A stretch of 12,599 nt of DNA from contig JAQYWL010000054.1 in NCBI GenBank assembly GCA_030145035.1, positions 1 through 12,599 of the forward strand, written 5' to 3'. This DNA is from Desulfobacteria bacterium. GTDB taxonomy: Bacteria; Desulfobacterota; Desulfobacteria; Desulfobacterales; C00003060. Of this stretch, positions 1-5,909 are shown piece after piece (within the stretch, counting starts at the first letter, position 1; each line of letters opens with the position of its first letter). Below the pieces are notes generated by a model. That model made no database searches, had not been told where the DNA came from, and saw only the letters and a program-made list of their open reading frames with translations. A program made the position numbers and the translations under genes.

Positions 1-190
1 AACGCCTGTCACAGTATACTGGCTGTATGTCGGCACCCGCCTGCCACCCGCCTGCCAACGCCTGAGACAGCATTCAGCTTATGTGCCGGCATCTCTGGCA
101 ATGGCGGGCAGGGCGCCACGCTCGCAGGGCAGCTACGATGCCGGTACACATGGCAATGGCGGGCAGGTGCATGGCAATGGCGGGCAGGCT
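1..190. repeat. GC-rich repeat cluster downstream of cheR, containing copy A of a 127-bp dispersed unit
   Basis: Positions 41-167 form a 127-bp unit that recurs in inverted orientation at 11276-11402. By hand alignment about 115 of 127 bases match without gaps. Inside and just after it the 17-mer TGGCAATGGCGGGCAGG occurs three times (96-112, 151-167, 172-188). The first 35 bases resemble part of the unit weakly (about 23 of 33 between 3-35 and 59-91), so the array may have grown by partial tandem duplication. I see no gene in 1-240. The open frame at 81-269 is only the translation of the repeat. Confidence 0.85.
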
Positions 191-240
191 ACTTGACCAA
201 TTGCGAAACAAAGTGAAGCTAAGCTCGACCCTTACTCCTT

Positions 241-1074
241 TCATGGCCTTTGATAGACGCTTGGCCTGATGTACCTGAACCGATGGTGAATGCCGGTCAG
301 GGTTTCTGAGTGTCCGATGAAGAGATAACCCCCATCGAGCAACGCGTCGTAGAATTTGTCCGTCAGGGCCTGCTGAGTCCTTTTGTCAAAGTAAATCATC
401 ACGTTTCGGCAAACTATGAGATTAAATGCCTCTTTGAACGGAAGCGGCTCCATAAGGTTAAACCGCTTGAATTCAATCATTTGTCTTAATGACGGCTTAA
501 CCCTGAAATAACCCTCTTGGCCGCCATAGCCCCGTTGAAAATACTTCCTGACCACAGTGGCCGGTACCTTTTCAAGCCTAACTGCCGGATAAACCCCCCT
601 CTTCGCCTGTGCCAGGACCTTCGTGGATATATCGGTGGCCAGAATCCTCGCATCAAGGCGTACGGTTTTCCCAAAATATTCCAAGAGCCATCTGGCCAGA
701 GAATAGGGCTCCTCCCCTGTTGAACATCCTGCGCTCCAGAATCGGGGCCTGTGGAAGCCTGCTCGGCTCTTGTCCGCCGCATATGTCGGGAAAACCACCT
801 GCTTCAGAAAATCAAAGTGTTTTTCTTCCCGAAAAAAGCTGGTCAGGTTGGTGGAGATCGCATCCAGCATCTTCACCAGCTCATCCCCGCTGTCCCGTTG
901 GGTCACGAACCTATAGTAGGCATTGAAATTCCTGAAACCTGTCTCACGCAGCCGTTTGGCCAGCCGGGCGCGGACCAGTTCCTTTTTGCCCTCATGCAGA
1001 TTGATGCCGCATTTTTCATAGACCAGGGCGCTGAACCGTCTGAAATCTCGGTCTGATAACTCTGTAGAAAGCAT
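241..1074 (-). CDS. cheR: CheR-type chemotaxis protein methyltransferase
   Basis: A SAM-dependent methyltransferase that forms glutamyl methyl esters on the cytoplasmic domain of chemoreceptors, setting adaptation of a chemosensory pathway. At 277 aa it has normal CheR length. The N-terminal helical domain (about 5-60) is followed by TNLTSFFRE (75-83), which is diagnostic of CheR. SAM motif I is WSAGCSTGEEPYS (113-125), then ATDIS (146-150), and the catalytic-domain signature CRNVMIYFD (222-230) with GGYLFIGHSETL near the end. It ends in YQRP with no TPR extension. The start is the first Met before LSDRDF. There is no clear Shine-Dalgarno sequence before it, because the DNA upstream is repeats. 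A cheA 3' remnant lies about 120 bp upstream on the same strand, but no intact cheA, cheW, cheB or receptor gene is in the window. The gene is either an orphan working with distant partners or the survivor of a broken operon. Family call is sure; physiological role is not. Confidence 0.95.
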   Translation of the reverse strand: MLSTELSDRDFRRFSALVYEKCGINLHEGKKELVRARLAKRLRETGFRNFNAYYRFVTQRDSGDELVKMLDAISTNLTSFFREEKHFDFLKQVVFPTYAADKSRAGFHRPRFWSAGCSTGEEPYSLARWLLEYFGKTVRLDARILATDISTKVLAQAKRGVYPAVRLEKVPATVVRKYFQRGYGGQEGYFRVKPSLRQMIEFKRFNLMEPLPFKEAFNLIVCRNVMIYFDKRTQQALTDKFYDALLDGGYLFIGHSETLTGIHHRFRYIRPSVYQRP

Positions 1075-1087
1075 TTTGGAGTTTTTT

Positions 1088-1184
1088 GGTTTAGCCGGTT
1101 TAGCCGGAAGTCGCTTCGCTCCGTTCAGGGTTTGAGGGCCGCTTCGCTTAAGGTTTGAGGCAAAAACATTTTCTGCCTCAAACC
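1088..1184. repeat. Dispersed repeat fragments upstream of cheR
   Basis: Two units lie here. GGTTTAGCCGGTTTAGCCGG (about 1088-1107) recurs in reverse orientation as CCGGCTAAACCGGCC near 2331-2345. Then come repeated GGTTTGAGG/CGCTTCGCT words (about 1108-1160), whose reverse complement resembles the CCTCAAACC/ACGGAGCG stretch at 9094-9128 inside the end of the nucleotidyltransferase gene. They occupy the position where a cheR leader would be. Confidence 0.6.
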
Positions 1185-1191
1185 TCCGACC

Positions 1192-1283
1192 TTAGGCCTC
1201 CAACAGCGCCACCCTGGCACGTCCAGGATGAGGCCCACTCGGCCATCGGCCAGGATGGCTCCGCCGGCCGCCATCCCTTTCAT
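1192..1283 (-). pseudogene. cheA: Degraded 3' end of a cheA gene
   Basis: Read on the minus strand from 1283, the DNA encodes MKGMAAGGAILADGRVGLIL followed by DVP. This is the closing strand pair of the CheW-like regulatory domain of CheA, where the family normally has a GATILGDGRVALILDV-like sequence. Adding one base in the GGG run at 1212-1214 restores VALLEA and a TAA stop at 1192-1194, a normal way for such proteins to end. Upstream the frame meets a TAG within about 20 bp, and the DNA becomes repeat-like, so the rest of cheA (over 1.5 kb) is absent. It is on the same strand as cheR and directly upstream of it, which is a common cheA-cheR order. A chance match is unlikely given the residue order, but the piece is only about 30 codons. 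Confidence 0.72.
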
Positions 1284-1420
1284 ACCATCCCTGAATCCCT
1301 AAATTCCCAAGTTAGTTCGCTTCGCTCACAATTGGAATTATTCCATCATTCCTTTCTCGGGATAGCAGCAAAGCTAATAAAGCGCTATAATGTCAACAGG
1401 TTGTAGAAATTCCGAGACGT
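1284..1420. repeat. Intergenic repeat-like DNA between the cheA remnant and the HTH-PAS gene
   Basis: No gene is visible. The stretch contains GGAATTATTCC-like words and, at 1390-1416, a 27-bp unit (minus-strand core CTCGGAATTTCTACAACCT) that recurs at 7097-7123 with 25 of 27 bases matching in the opposite orientation. Confidence 0.6.
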
Positions 1421-2017
1421 TCAATTAGTTGTCAGTTCCTTTATGATCAGCAGCAAGGCATTGGGTAGGTGCTTCAGGGAGCTAACTGAAATTTTAACCC
1501 TCTTTTTCCCTATCTTATCTGCCTTCAAGTGGGCTTCATAATGTGGGGGTCCCTGATCAGGATGCTCCCAGCGCTTTTCAGCCAAATCGACTAATTTTTC
1601 GTGAAAAGTCCCGTCTATGACTTCAGCAACATCCTGGCCAATCAGATCAGCCTGTGAATACGCCACCAAATTTGCAAATGCCTGGTTGGCACATATGATA
1701 GCCTGCTTACGGCATATAATCGCCGGATCTTCTATCTCCTCAACGATTAGTAGCTTTTCCAGGACAGAAGCACGATAGCCTGCTGTGGATAAGCCATCAC
1801 CCTCGTTTGTTAACCTGAGCTTATACTTGCGTAATGATTCAGGCAGGGGCAGGCTATGATCATCCAATATTCGGATCACTTCGTCAGCAGGAATCTTATA
1901 ATTTCTTCCCACCCTGATACCCCTTATCTTACCCCGCTCGATCCACCGCCTGATGGTGGTATGAAATACACCCAGAAAGTGGGCTAACTCTGTCGTGGAA
2001 AAGAGAATTTTCTCCAT
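1421..2017 (-). CDS. Excisionase-type helix-turn-helix plus PAS domain protein
   Basis: A 198-aa cytoplasmic protein with two parts. Residues 5-52 are a MerR/excisionase-family (HTH_17) DNA-binding domain: FSTTELAHFLGVFHTTIRRW, then the wing IRVGRNYKIP. Residues 84-195 fit a PAS fold, with AIICANQAFANLVAY (106-120), IGQDVAEVI (126-134), and a closing strand ALLLIIKEL (187-195). The likely role is a DNA-binding regulator whose PAS domain senses a ligand or a partner, but no target can be named. The start is supported by AGGAG seven bases before ATG. It sits in the signalling cluster between the histidine kinase and cheR, separated from the kinase by about 515 bp of repeat DNA, so it is probably transcribed separately. 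A phage excisionase role is unlikely because there is no integrase nearby and the PAS half is substantial. Confidence 0.85.
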   Translation of the reverse strand: MEKILFSTTELAHFLGVFHTTIRRWIERGKIRGIRVGRNYKIPADEVIRILDDHSLPLPESLRKYKLRLTNEGDGLSTAGYRASVLEKLLIVEEIEDPAIICRKQAIICANQAFANLVAYSQADLIGQDVAEVIDGTFHEKLVDLAEKRWEHPDQGPPHYEAHLKADKIGKKRVKISVSSLKHLPNALLLIIKELTTN

Positions 2018-2155
2018 TGCCCTACTCCTGAAGATCCGAAAGATCCTGTTGCTCCTATATATCGGTAGAATAAGACCAAATCTTTAAGCCCCTTCGCGGA
2101 ATGAGTGCTAAGCGGGAAAATCAATAGTTGAGCCCGTTTGGCCCGTTTCAAAGAT

Positions 2156-2318
2156 AGCTAGTGTCCATCCGGAAATACCCTAAATTCCCTCCCCCTTGAC
2201 GGGGGAGGGTTAGGGTGGGGGTGAAAAAGATACGGAAGTCCGATCAGTTACAGATATGTTCCCCCTCCCCCAGCCCCCTCCCGCGAGGGAAGGGGGAGTT
2301 AGTGGATAGGCACTAGCT
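2156..2318. repeat. 163-bp nested palindromic element, MITE-like
   Basis: Outer arms AGCTAGTGTCCATCC (2156-2170) and GGATAGGCACTAGCT (2304-2318) are inverted repeats matching at 13 of 15 positions. Inside lie two C/G-rich blocks, 2183-2224 and 2259-2300, that are imperfect inverted copies of each other and each carry a CCCTCCCCC...GGGGGAGGG type hairpin. It has no coding capacity. The family of G-run hairpins is widespread in environmental bacterial genomes; the arms with terminal symmetry suggest a non-autonomous mobile unit. Confidence 0.75.
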
Positions 2319-2533
2319 AAACCGGCATAACCGGCTAAACCGGCCAAAAATGATCTTTATGCATTAATTGCACCAAAACAGACAGGTGCTCTAAAAAATA
2401 GATAGGCGTTCAGAGGTTCAGAGTTCACCGTTAACCCTGAACCTTTGAACCCGTGAACGGTTACAAAAACAGCAACATGATATGAGTCCATTGTGCTTAT
2501 TGTGTCAATACGGTTGACCTGAACCCAACAAAC
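2319..2533. repeat. Repeat-rich gap downstream of the histidine kinase gene
   Basis: No gene is seen. AACCGGC-type words (about 2319-2345) are shared with 1088-1107. A second stretch (2409-2465) is built of alternating GTTCA and TGAAC words and could fold into hairpins. No T-run typical of an intrinsic terminator follows the kinase stop on the minus strand. Confidence 0.5.
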
Positions 2534-3403
2534 TCAACAAACCCGATCAACTCTGTTTGGAGAGGTATTTTTTCCGGGCTGCCATTTTTTTGACAGAGGG
2601 GGGGTTGGGGAGAGCTGCACAATAAATGTGGTCTTTCCAGGAACGCTTTCACATGCAATGGTTCCGTTGTAATCCTCAAGCAAAAGAGATACAAGTGAAA
2701 GGCCGAGGCCTGCATGTTCGTCAAGCCTGGCCTCATGTCCGGTGCCTTTCTTAGTCGTGAAGAATGCTTCATATATGTGTTCACGGTTGGGTTCAGGGAT
2801 GCCGCAACCAGTATCCTGAACCATAATGATCACCTTGTCTTCCTGGCAGGAGGTTTCAACGGTAAGGTGTCTGTCTTGAGCATCGACCATTGCCTCCAGC
2901 GCATTCTGGATAAGGTTCAAAATAATAATGCAGAAATCCGTTTTTCGCCCCTTTAACACAGGAAGAGCATCATCCAACTTAAAGGTCTTTTTCACGTTGT
3001 GCTTGAAAAACATGTCGGCATTGAGAAGAAGAAGACAGTCTTCTATGACTTGATTGATCTTAACGTCCCCGATCTCACAACACCCATCAACGATCAAATC
3101 ACTTGTAAGGTGCCTCATCTGGGCATTCAAATCATCAAGACTCCTTGAGATCGACTTGATCCTTTCCTCCATGCGGCCTGCCAATACCTCGACCTCAGTT
3201 AAAGCTTCCGATTGCTCTACCTGTGCGTTGCACGCAGACAGGAGGGTACCCCGTAATTGCTCCAGGCTCTGCTCCAATTGTTCAGATCGAATGTAAAGGA
3301 TTTGAAGCGGGCCATTGAGGTTGTGAACTATTCCTTCAATGACTCGAACCAGACAGACACCATAATAGTTGTCAGCAAGCTTTCTCAGCAGCATCCGCTC
3401 CAT
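2534..3403 (-). CDS. Soluble sensor histidine kinase lacking an input domain
   Basis: Autophosphorylating kinase of a two-component system. With the start chosen here it is 289 aa. A dimerisation/phosphoacceptor segment begins almost at once, with the H-box GIVHNLNGPLQ (phospho-acceptor His27), then a coiled-coil-rich helical stretch (35-100). The HATPase domain (115-265) has N-box NLIQNALEAM (163-172), G1 DTGCGIP (197-203), the FFTTK F-box and GLGLSLV (232-238). There is no transmembrane segment, PAS, GAF or REC domain, so it must receive its signal from a partner, perhaps the PilZ protein encoded just upstream. The start is uncertain: the frame stays open to 3490, but that would overlap the PilZ gene by over 100 bp. 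The Met at 3403 (32-nt overlap) or 3394 fits better, and neither has a strong ribosome binding site, which suggests translational coupling. Likely substrates are the two REC proteins at 4200-6594. Confidence 0.85.
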   Translation of the reverse strand: MERMLLRKLADNYYGVCLVRVIEGIVHNLNGPLQILYIRSEQLEQSLEQLRGTLLSACNAQVEQSEALTEVEVLAGRMEERIKSISRSLDDLNAQMRHLTSDLIVDGCCEIGDVKINQVIEDCLLLLNADMFFKHNVKKTFKLDDALPVLKGRKTDFCIIILNLIQNALEAMVDAQDRHLTVETSCQEDKVIIMVQDTGCGIPEPNREHIYEAFFTTKKGTGHEARLDEHAGLGLSLVSLLLEDYNGTIACESVPGKTTFIVQLSPTPPLSKKWQPGKNTSPNRVDRVC

Positions 3404-4013
3404 ATCTCTTTTTCTCTTTCCTGATTGCATCCCTTTGCACTTGAAATATGTAAGCAATGACTTTCTCTCTATCCTCTTCATCCAGATCAATAAACCCTAG
3501 AACAACCTGGTAGCGCTGCTTGCCATCCTCTTGAACAGGTGTCACACGTATAACCCGTCCAAATAGCACTAATTGTATGACAGGGAATCTTGAGATCATG
3601 AAACTTGCCTTAATGATCTGTCCGGGCTCTAAAGCCTTATCGCATATCACACTCATCCCTGTGCCGCTAATATCTGAGCCCTGTCCAACAAAAAAGTCCT
3701 CATCGCCCCTGTCATCCTTGCGGGTCGACGCATCGAGCCCGGAGACGTCGGATAGCAGTTTTAACACGCGATCCAATTTGTCATCTATGTGAATCAAAAA
3801 ACTAATCAGGTTTGAATGAAAAGTGCTATCAGCCTCATATTGCCCTCCTTCGTCAAAGGACAAGGCCGCTTGGCTAATAAACCGGGAGCAAGGCTGCTGT
3901 TCAGATCGCCTGACAGCTTCGTACTCATCTCCATCCACAACTGTGAGCTCGACATCAACCTGTAAGGGAGCCCGTACATACTCTCTTCTCTCCTGCCTCG
4001 GAACCCCCTGCAT
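3372..4013 (-). CDS. PilZ-domain c-di-GMP receptor with a long helical insertion
   Basis: Cytoplasmic c-di-GMP-binding effector, 213 aa with the start used here. Both binding motifs are present but far apart: RxxxR as RREYVR (R10-R14) and DxSxxG as DISGTG (114-119). The intervening 100 residues include a predicted helical segment (about 66-92, LISFLIHIDDKLDRVLKLL), which recalls the tetrameric PilZ proteins such as Xanthomonas XC6012 in which helices oligomerise the domain; that parallel is inference. The C-terminal part (125-195) gives the remaining strands and a terminal helix. Start choice: an upstream in-frame Met at 4061 would add 16 residues read from a palindrome, whereas Met at 4013 has GGAGG five bases upstream. 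The 3' end overlaps the kinase gene, so the two are one transcription unit. It acts next to the HD-GYP phosphodiesterase, which would lower the ligand it senses. Confidence 0.88.
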   Translation of the reverse strand: MQGVPRQERREYVRAPLQVDVELTVVDGDEYEAVRRSEQQPCSRFISQAALSFDEGGQYEADSTFHSNLISFLIHIDDKLDRVLKLLSDVSGLDASTRKDDRGDEDFFVGQGSDISGTGMSVICDKALEPGQIIKASFMISRFPVIQLVLFGRVIRVTPVQEDGKQRYQVVLGFIDLDEEDREKVIAYIFQVQRDAIRKEKKRYGADAAEKAC

Positions 4014-4018
4014 CTTTT

Positions 4019-4023
4019 CCTCC
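4019..4023 (-). promoter_or_regulatory. Ribosome binding site deciding the PilZ start
   Basis: Minus-strand GGAGG five bases before the ATG at 4013. It excludes the longer reading from 4061. Confidence 0.8.
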
Positions 4024-4028
4024 GTGTA

Positions 4029-4053
4029 TATAAAATCGCCCAACGATTTTATA
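4029..4053 (-). promoter_or_regulatory. Perfect 10-bp palindrome in the PilZ leader
   Basis: Arms TATAAAATCG (4029-4038) and CGATTTTATA (4044-4053) with a 5-nt loop. It sits between the putative -10 box and the ribosome binding site, so in RNA it would form a hairpin near the 5' end. In DNA it could be an operator. A sister palindrome with the same TATAAAATC core is at 6770-6794, so it may simply be a dispersed repeat. Confidence 0.55.
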
Positions 4054-4063
4054 ATATGCAACC

Positions 4064-4069
4064 ATTATA
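4064..4069 (-). promoter_or_regulatory. Likely extended -10 promoter for the PilZ-kinase unit
   Basis: On the minus strand the sequence reads TGGTATAAT, a perfect TGnTATAAT extended -10 element. The base 17 nt upstream opens TTCGCC, a poor -35, which extended -10 promoters tolerate. It would give a leader of about 45 nt ahead of the start at 4013. Confidence 0.5.
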
Positions 4070-4100
4070 CCACAATTCGGATTGGGGGCGAACCCCATAA

Positions 4101-4176
4101 GCGCTAACTTAAAAGAGTGACGGGACGGGTAACGGGTAAGTATCAACGTGAAAATCCCGAAACATTAAGTTAGCGC
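4101..4176. repeat. Inverted repeat element between the HD-GYP and PilZ genes
   Basis: Perfect 12-bp arms GCGCTAACTTAA (4101-4112) and TTAAGTTAGCGC (4165-4176), with looser symmetry continuing outward into the flanking C-run and G-run (about 4093 and 4186). The 52-bp centre has CGGGACGGGTAACGGG. It lies right after the HD-GYP stop and upstream of the PilZ promoter, so it could also end transcription, though no U-tract is present. Confidence 0.65.
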
Positions 4177-4199
4177 CTAAGGGGGTGAACTCTGTCCGG

Positions 4200-5909
4200 T
4201 TATGGGTGTTTCCGACCCGGGATCTGGTATAGCTTGTGGGAGGGCTTTAGGTCAAGTCTCGATTCATTACGGACAGAATCGGAGGAGACTGGGTCACGCT
4301 TGTGCCCCAACTCGCCCTTTTCACGGAGTCCCAGAAATGCCTCAACAACCTTTCCATCAAATTGGGTGCCGGCACTTTGCCGGATTGTCTCGAGCACAAC
4401 CTCATCAGCAAGCCTTTTCCGATAGGCACGGTCGGAGGCCATAGCATCATAAACATCAGCTACTGCAAGAATCCGGGACAGAAAGGGGATGGATTCACCC
4501 TTGAGACTATCAGGATATCCTTTGCCGTCCCATCTTTCGTGATGATGCAAAATGATTTTCTGCTCCGCGGTTAAAAGGCCCAGGTGGCCAACAATGTTCG
4601 CCCCAATCACGGGATGCTTTTTAATCGCTTCAAATTCCTGCTCCGTCAAGGGGCCGGGTTTCAGCAGGATACTATCCGGAATGCCGAGCTTCCCGATATC
4701 ATGTAACTGCCCGGAAAAACCCAATAGATCGAGTTGCTCGTCAGAACATCCCATCTCCTTTCCTATGCTCAGTGCAAGTTCGGTCACACGACTTGAGTGC
4801 TGTTTGGTGTAAGGGTCTCTGGCCTCGATTGCTTCCACAAAGGCATAGAGGGTAGAGAAAAGATTCTCGTAGATATTTTCGTACAGAGCGACATTTTCTA
4901 TGACAAACGTGGCCCTCTCAGCCAAAAAATTCAGATAGTACAGATCCTTTTCAGTGAAAGGCCTTGATATGCCTGTCCCGGGACGGCAGACAGGTCCATT
5001 TTTGACAATGGCGACCAGCATACCAAATAGCTTTTTTCGAATCCTGAAAGGGATGGCAATCAGCGAAAGGATATCTGCATCTGAAAGCGTTTTGTCATAA
5101 CTGCCGTCAACAAGAAGCGGGATACCTTCTGAGGTTTTCTTCACAAGGACCTCTGCGACACGGCTGGTGTTCTGCCACGCCGGGCAGGCTTGATCGGCCT
5201 GTCTGCCTGTGTCTACCGTCTCGAGACAGGCAGGCGCAGACAGGCCAGCACTCCGGTTAGATTTGGGTTCTTTATAAAAAGAGGCGATAGGGATCGGCCT
5301 TCCCAAAGTCTCGTCCACTACATGGAAATGGACCTCATCGCAATTGGTTATATCCGCAGAGAGCTTAACGATCAGATCAAAGAGGTCTGAGCTGCTTGTT
5401 ATCCAGTCTACCTTCTGTAAGATCATGTTCAATATCTTGAGATCCCCGACTTTGTTGGACAGCTCTTCATTTAGCCGGGCAATATGTTCCTTTTTCTTGA
5501 TTTCTTCCTTTAAAAGCATATTTTCAACAAAGAGGGCCTTTTGTTCTAAAGCCCTCTTTATCGTCAGGTTTATTTCACCAATATGAAACGGTTTGACCAG
5601 GAAGTCTACCACGCCGTGTTTCAGGGTAGCTATCGCGCTATACGTAGATGGATATCCGGTCATAACAACGACCGGTATGGTATTGTCGATCTCATGAATC
5701 TTCCTGGTGAACTCTACCCCGTCCATTCCTGGCATATTAAGGTCTGTAAAACAAAAATCGACCTTCCTGCGCTCAAGAATCTTAACAGCTTCCGTCCCAT
5801 CTCGGGCAGTCAAGATCGAATAGGTTCCGATTCTGCGAAGAAAATCCTTGAAAACCTCAAGGATCATTTCATCATCATCAACAACCAATATGTTCATGGG
5901 CTCACTCAT
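4200..5909 (-). CDS. Response regulator with REC, GAF and HD-GYP domains (c-di-GMP phosphodiesterase)
   Basis: Hydrolyses c-di-GMP, probably under control of phosphorylation and of a ligand. It has 569 aa. REC (5-125) has acidic pocket DDD (11-13), phospho-acceptor D56, T84 and K106. A coiled-coil linker (about 115-165) leads to a GAF domain (about 163-345). The HD-GYP domain (350-535) has all key residues: H371, HDIGK (403-407), KHP (431-433), HHH (455-457), DGKGYP (461-466) and DVYDAM (485-490), so it should be active with a metal centre. The GAF domain carries two odd in-frame palindromic inserts, about residues 220-246 and 305-313, that read like repeat DNA. The start overlaps the previous gene's stop (ATGAGTGA), indicating coupled translation; Met5 is an alternative start. 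The neighbouring PilZ gene supports a local c-di-GMP circuit. Confidence 0.95.
   Translation of the reverse strand: MSEPMNILVVDDDEMILEVFKDFLRRIGTYSILTARDGTEAVKILERRKVDFCFTDLNMPGMDGVEFTRKIHEIDNTIPVVVMTGYPSTYSAIATLKHGVVDFLVKPFHIGEINLTIKRALEQKALFVENMLLKEEIKKKEHIARLNEELSNKVGDLKILNMILQKVDWITSSSDLFDLIVKLSADITNCDEVHFHVVDETLGRPIPIASFYKEPKSNRSAGLSAPACLETVDTGRQADQACPAWQNTSRVAEVLVKKTSEGIPLLVDGSYDKTLSDADILSLIAIPFRIRKKLFGMLVAIVKNGPVCRPGTGISRPFTEKDLYYLNFLAERATFVIENVALYENIYENLFSTLYAFVEAIEARDPYTKQHSSRVTELALSIGKEMGCSDEQLDLLGFSGQLHDIGKLGIPDSILLKPGPLTEQEFEAIKKHPVIGANIVGHLGLLTAEQKIILHHHERWDGKGYPDSLKGESIPFLSRILAVADVYDAMASDRAYRKRLADEVVLETIRQSAGTQFDGKVVEAFLGLREKGELGHKRDPVSSDSVRNESRLDLKPSHKLYQIPGRKHP
4971..4994. repeat. 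Short palindrome in frame inside the GAF-coding region
   Basis: CCTGTC and GACAGG arms around a CCCGGG core, encoding about residues 305-313 (GPVCRPGTG) of the HD-GYP protein. The Cys/Pro/Gly-rich peptide interrupts an otherwise ordinary junction between KKLFGMLVAIVKN and SRPFTEKDLYYL. The word GACAGG is shared with the larger insert at 5173-5250. Confidence 0.55.
5173..5250. repeat. 78-bp palindromic insert in frame inside the GAF-coding region
   Basis: The core 5196-5246 has perfect 10-bp outer arms GGCCTGTCTG and CAGACAGGCC, with further CCTGT/ACAGG symmetry and a CTCGAG near the centre. It is followed by a CGGGCAGGC word also found in the repeat cluster at 1-190. It encodes about 26 residues (220-246) with an untypical Ala/Cys/Gln/Arg make-up (LSAPACLETVDTGRQADQAC). 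Removing it would join KEPKSNR directly to TSRVAEVLVKK, a natural GAF loop. Length is a multiple of three. Confidence 0.75.

Noticed and set aside
96..188. Three copies of a 17-mer as a possible CRISPR array
   Set aside because: Spacing is irregular (38 and 4 bases), the unit is part of a larger repeat, and no cas gene is present.
81..269. Open frame of 62 codons on the plus strand
   Set aside because: It is the translation of the GC-rich repeats; no ribosome binding site and no protein-like composition.
1350..1400. GCAAAGC-containing stretch as a c-di-GMP riboswitch
   Set aside because: The two helices and tetraloop receptor of that aptamer cannot be laid out here.
1421..2017. Phage or integrative-element excisionase
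   Set aside because: Only the HTH is excisionase-like; it is joined to a PAS domain and no integrase or attachment site is visible.
3404..3490. Longer N-terminus for the histidine kinase
   Set aside because: It would overlap over 100 bp of the PilZ gene, has no ribosome binding site, and the added residues match no domain.
4014..4061. Upstream Met at 4061 as PilZ start
   Set aside because: The added 16 residues are read from a palindrome and lie before the ribosome binding site that serves Met at 4013.
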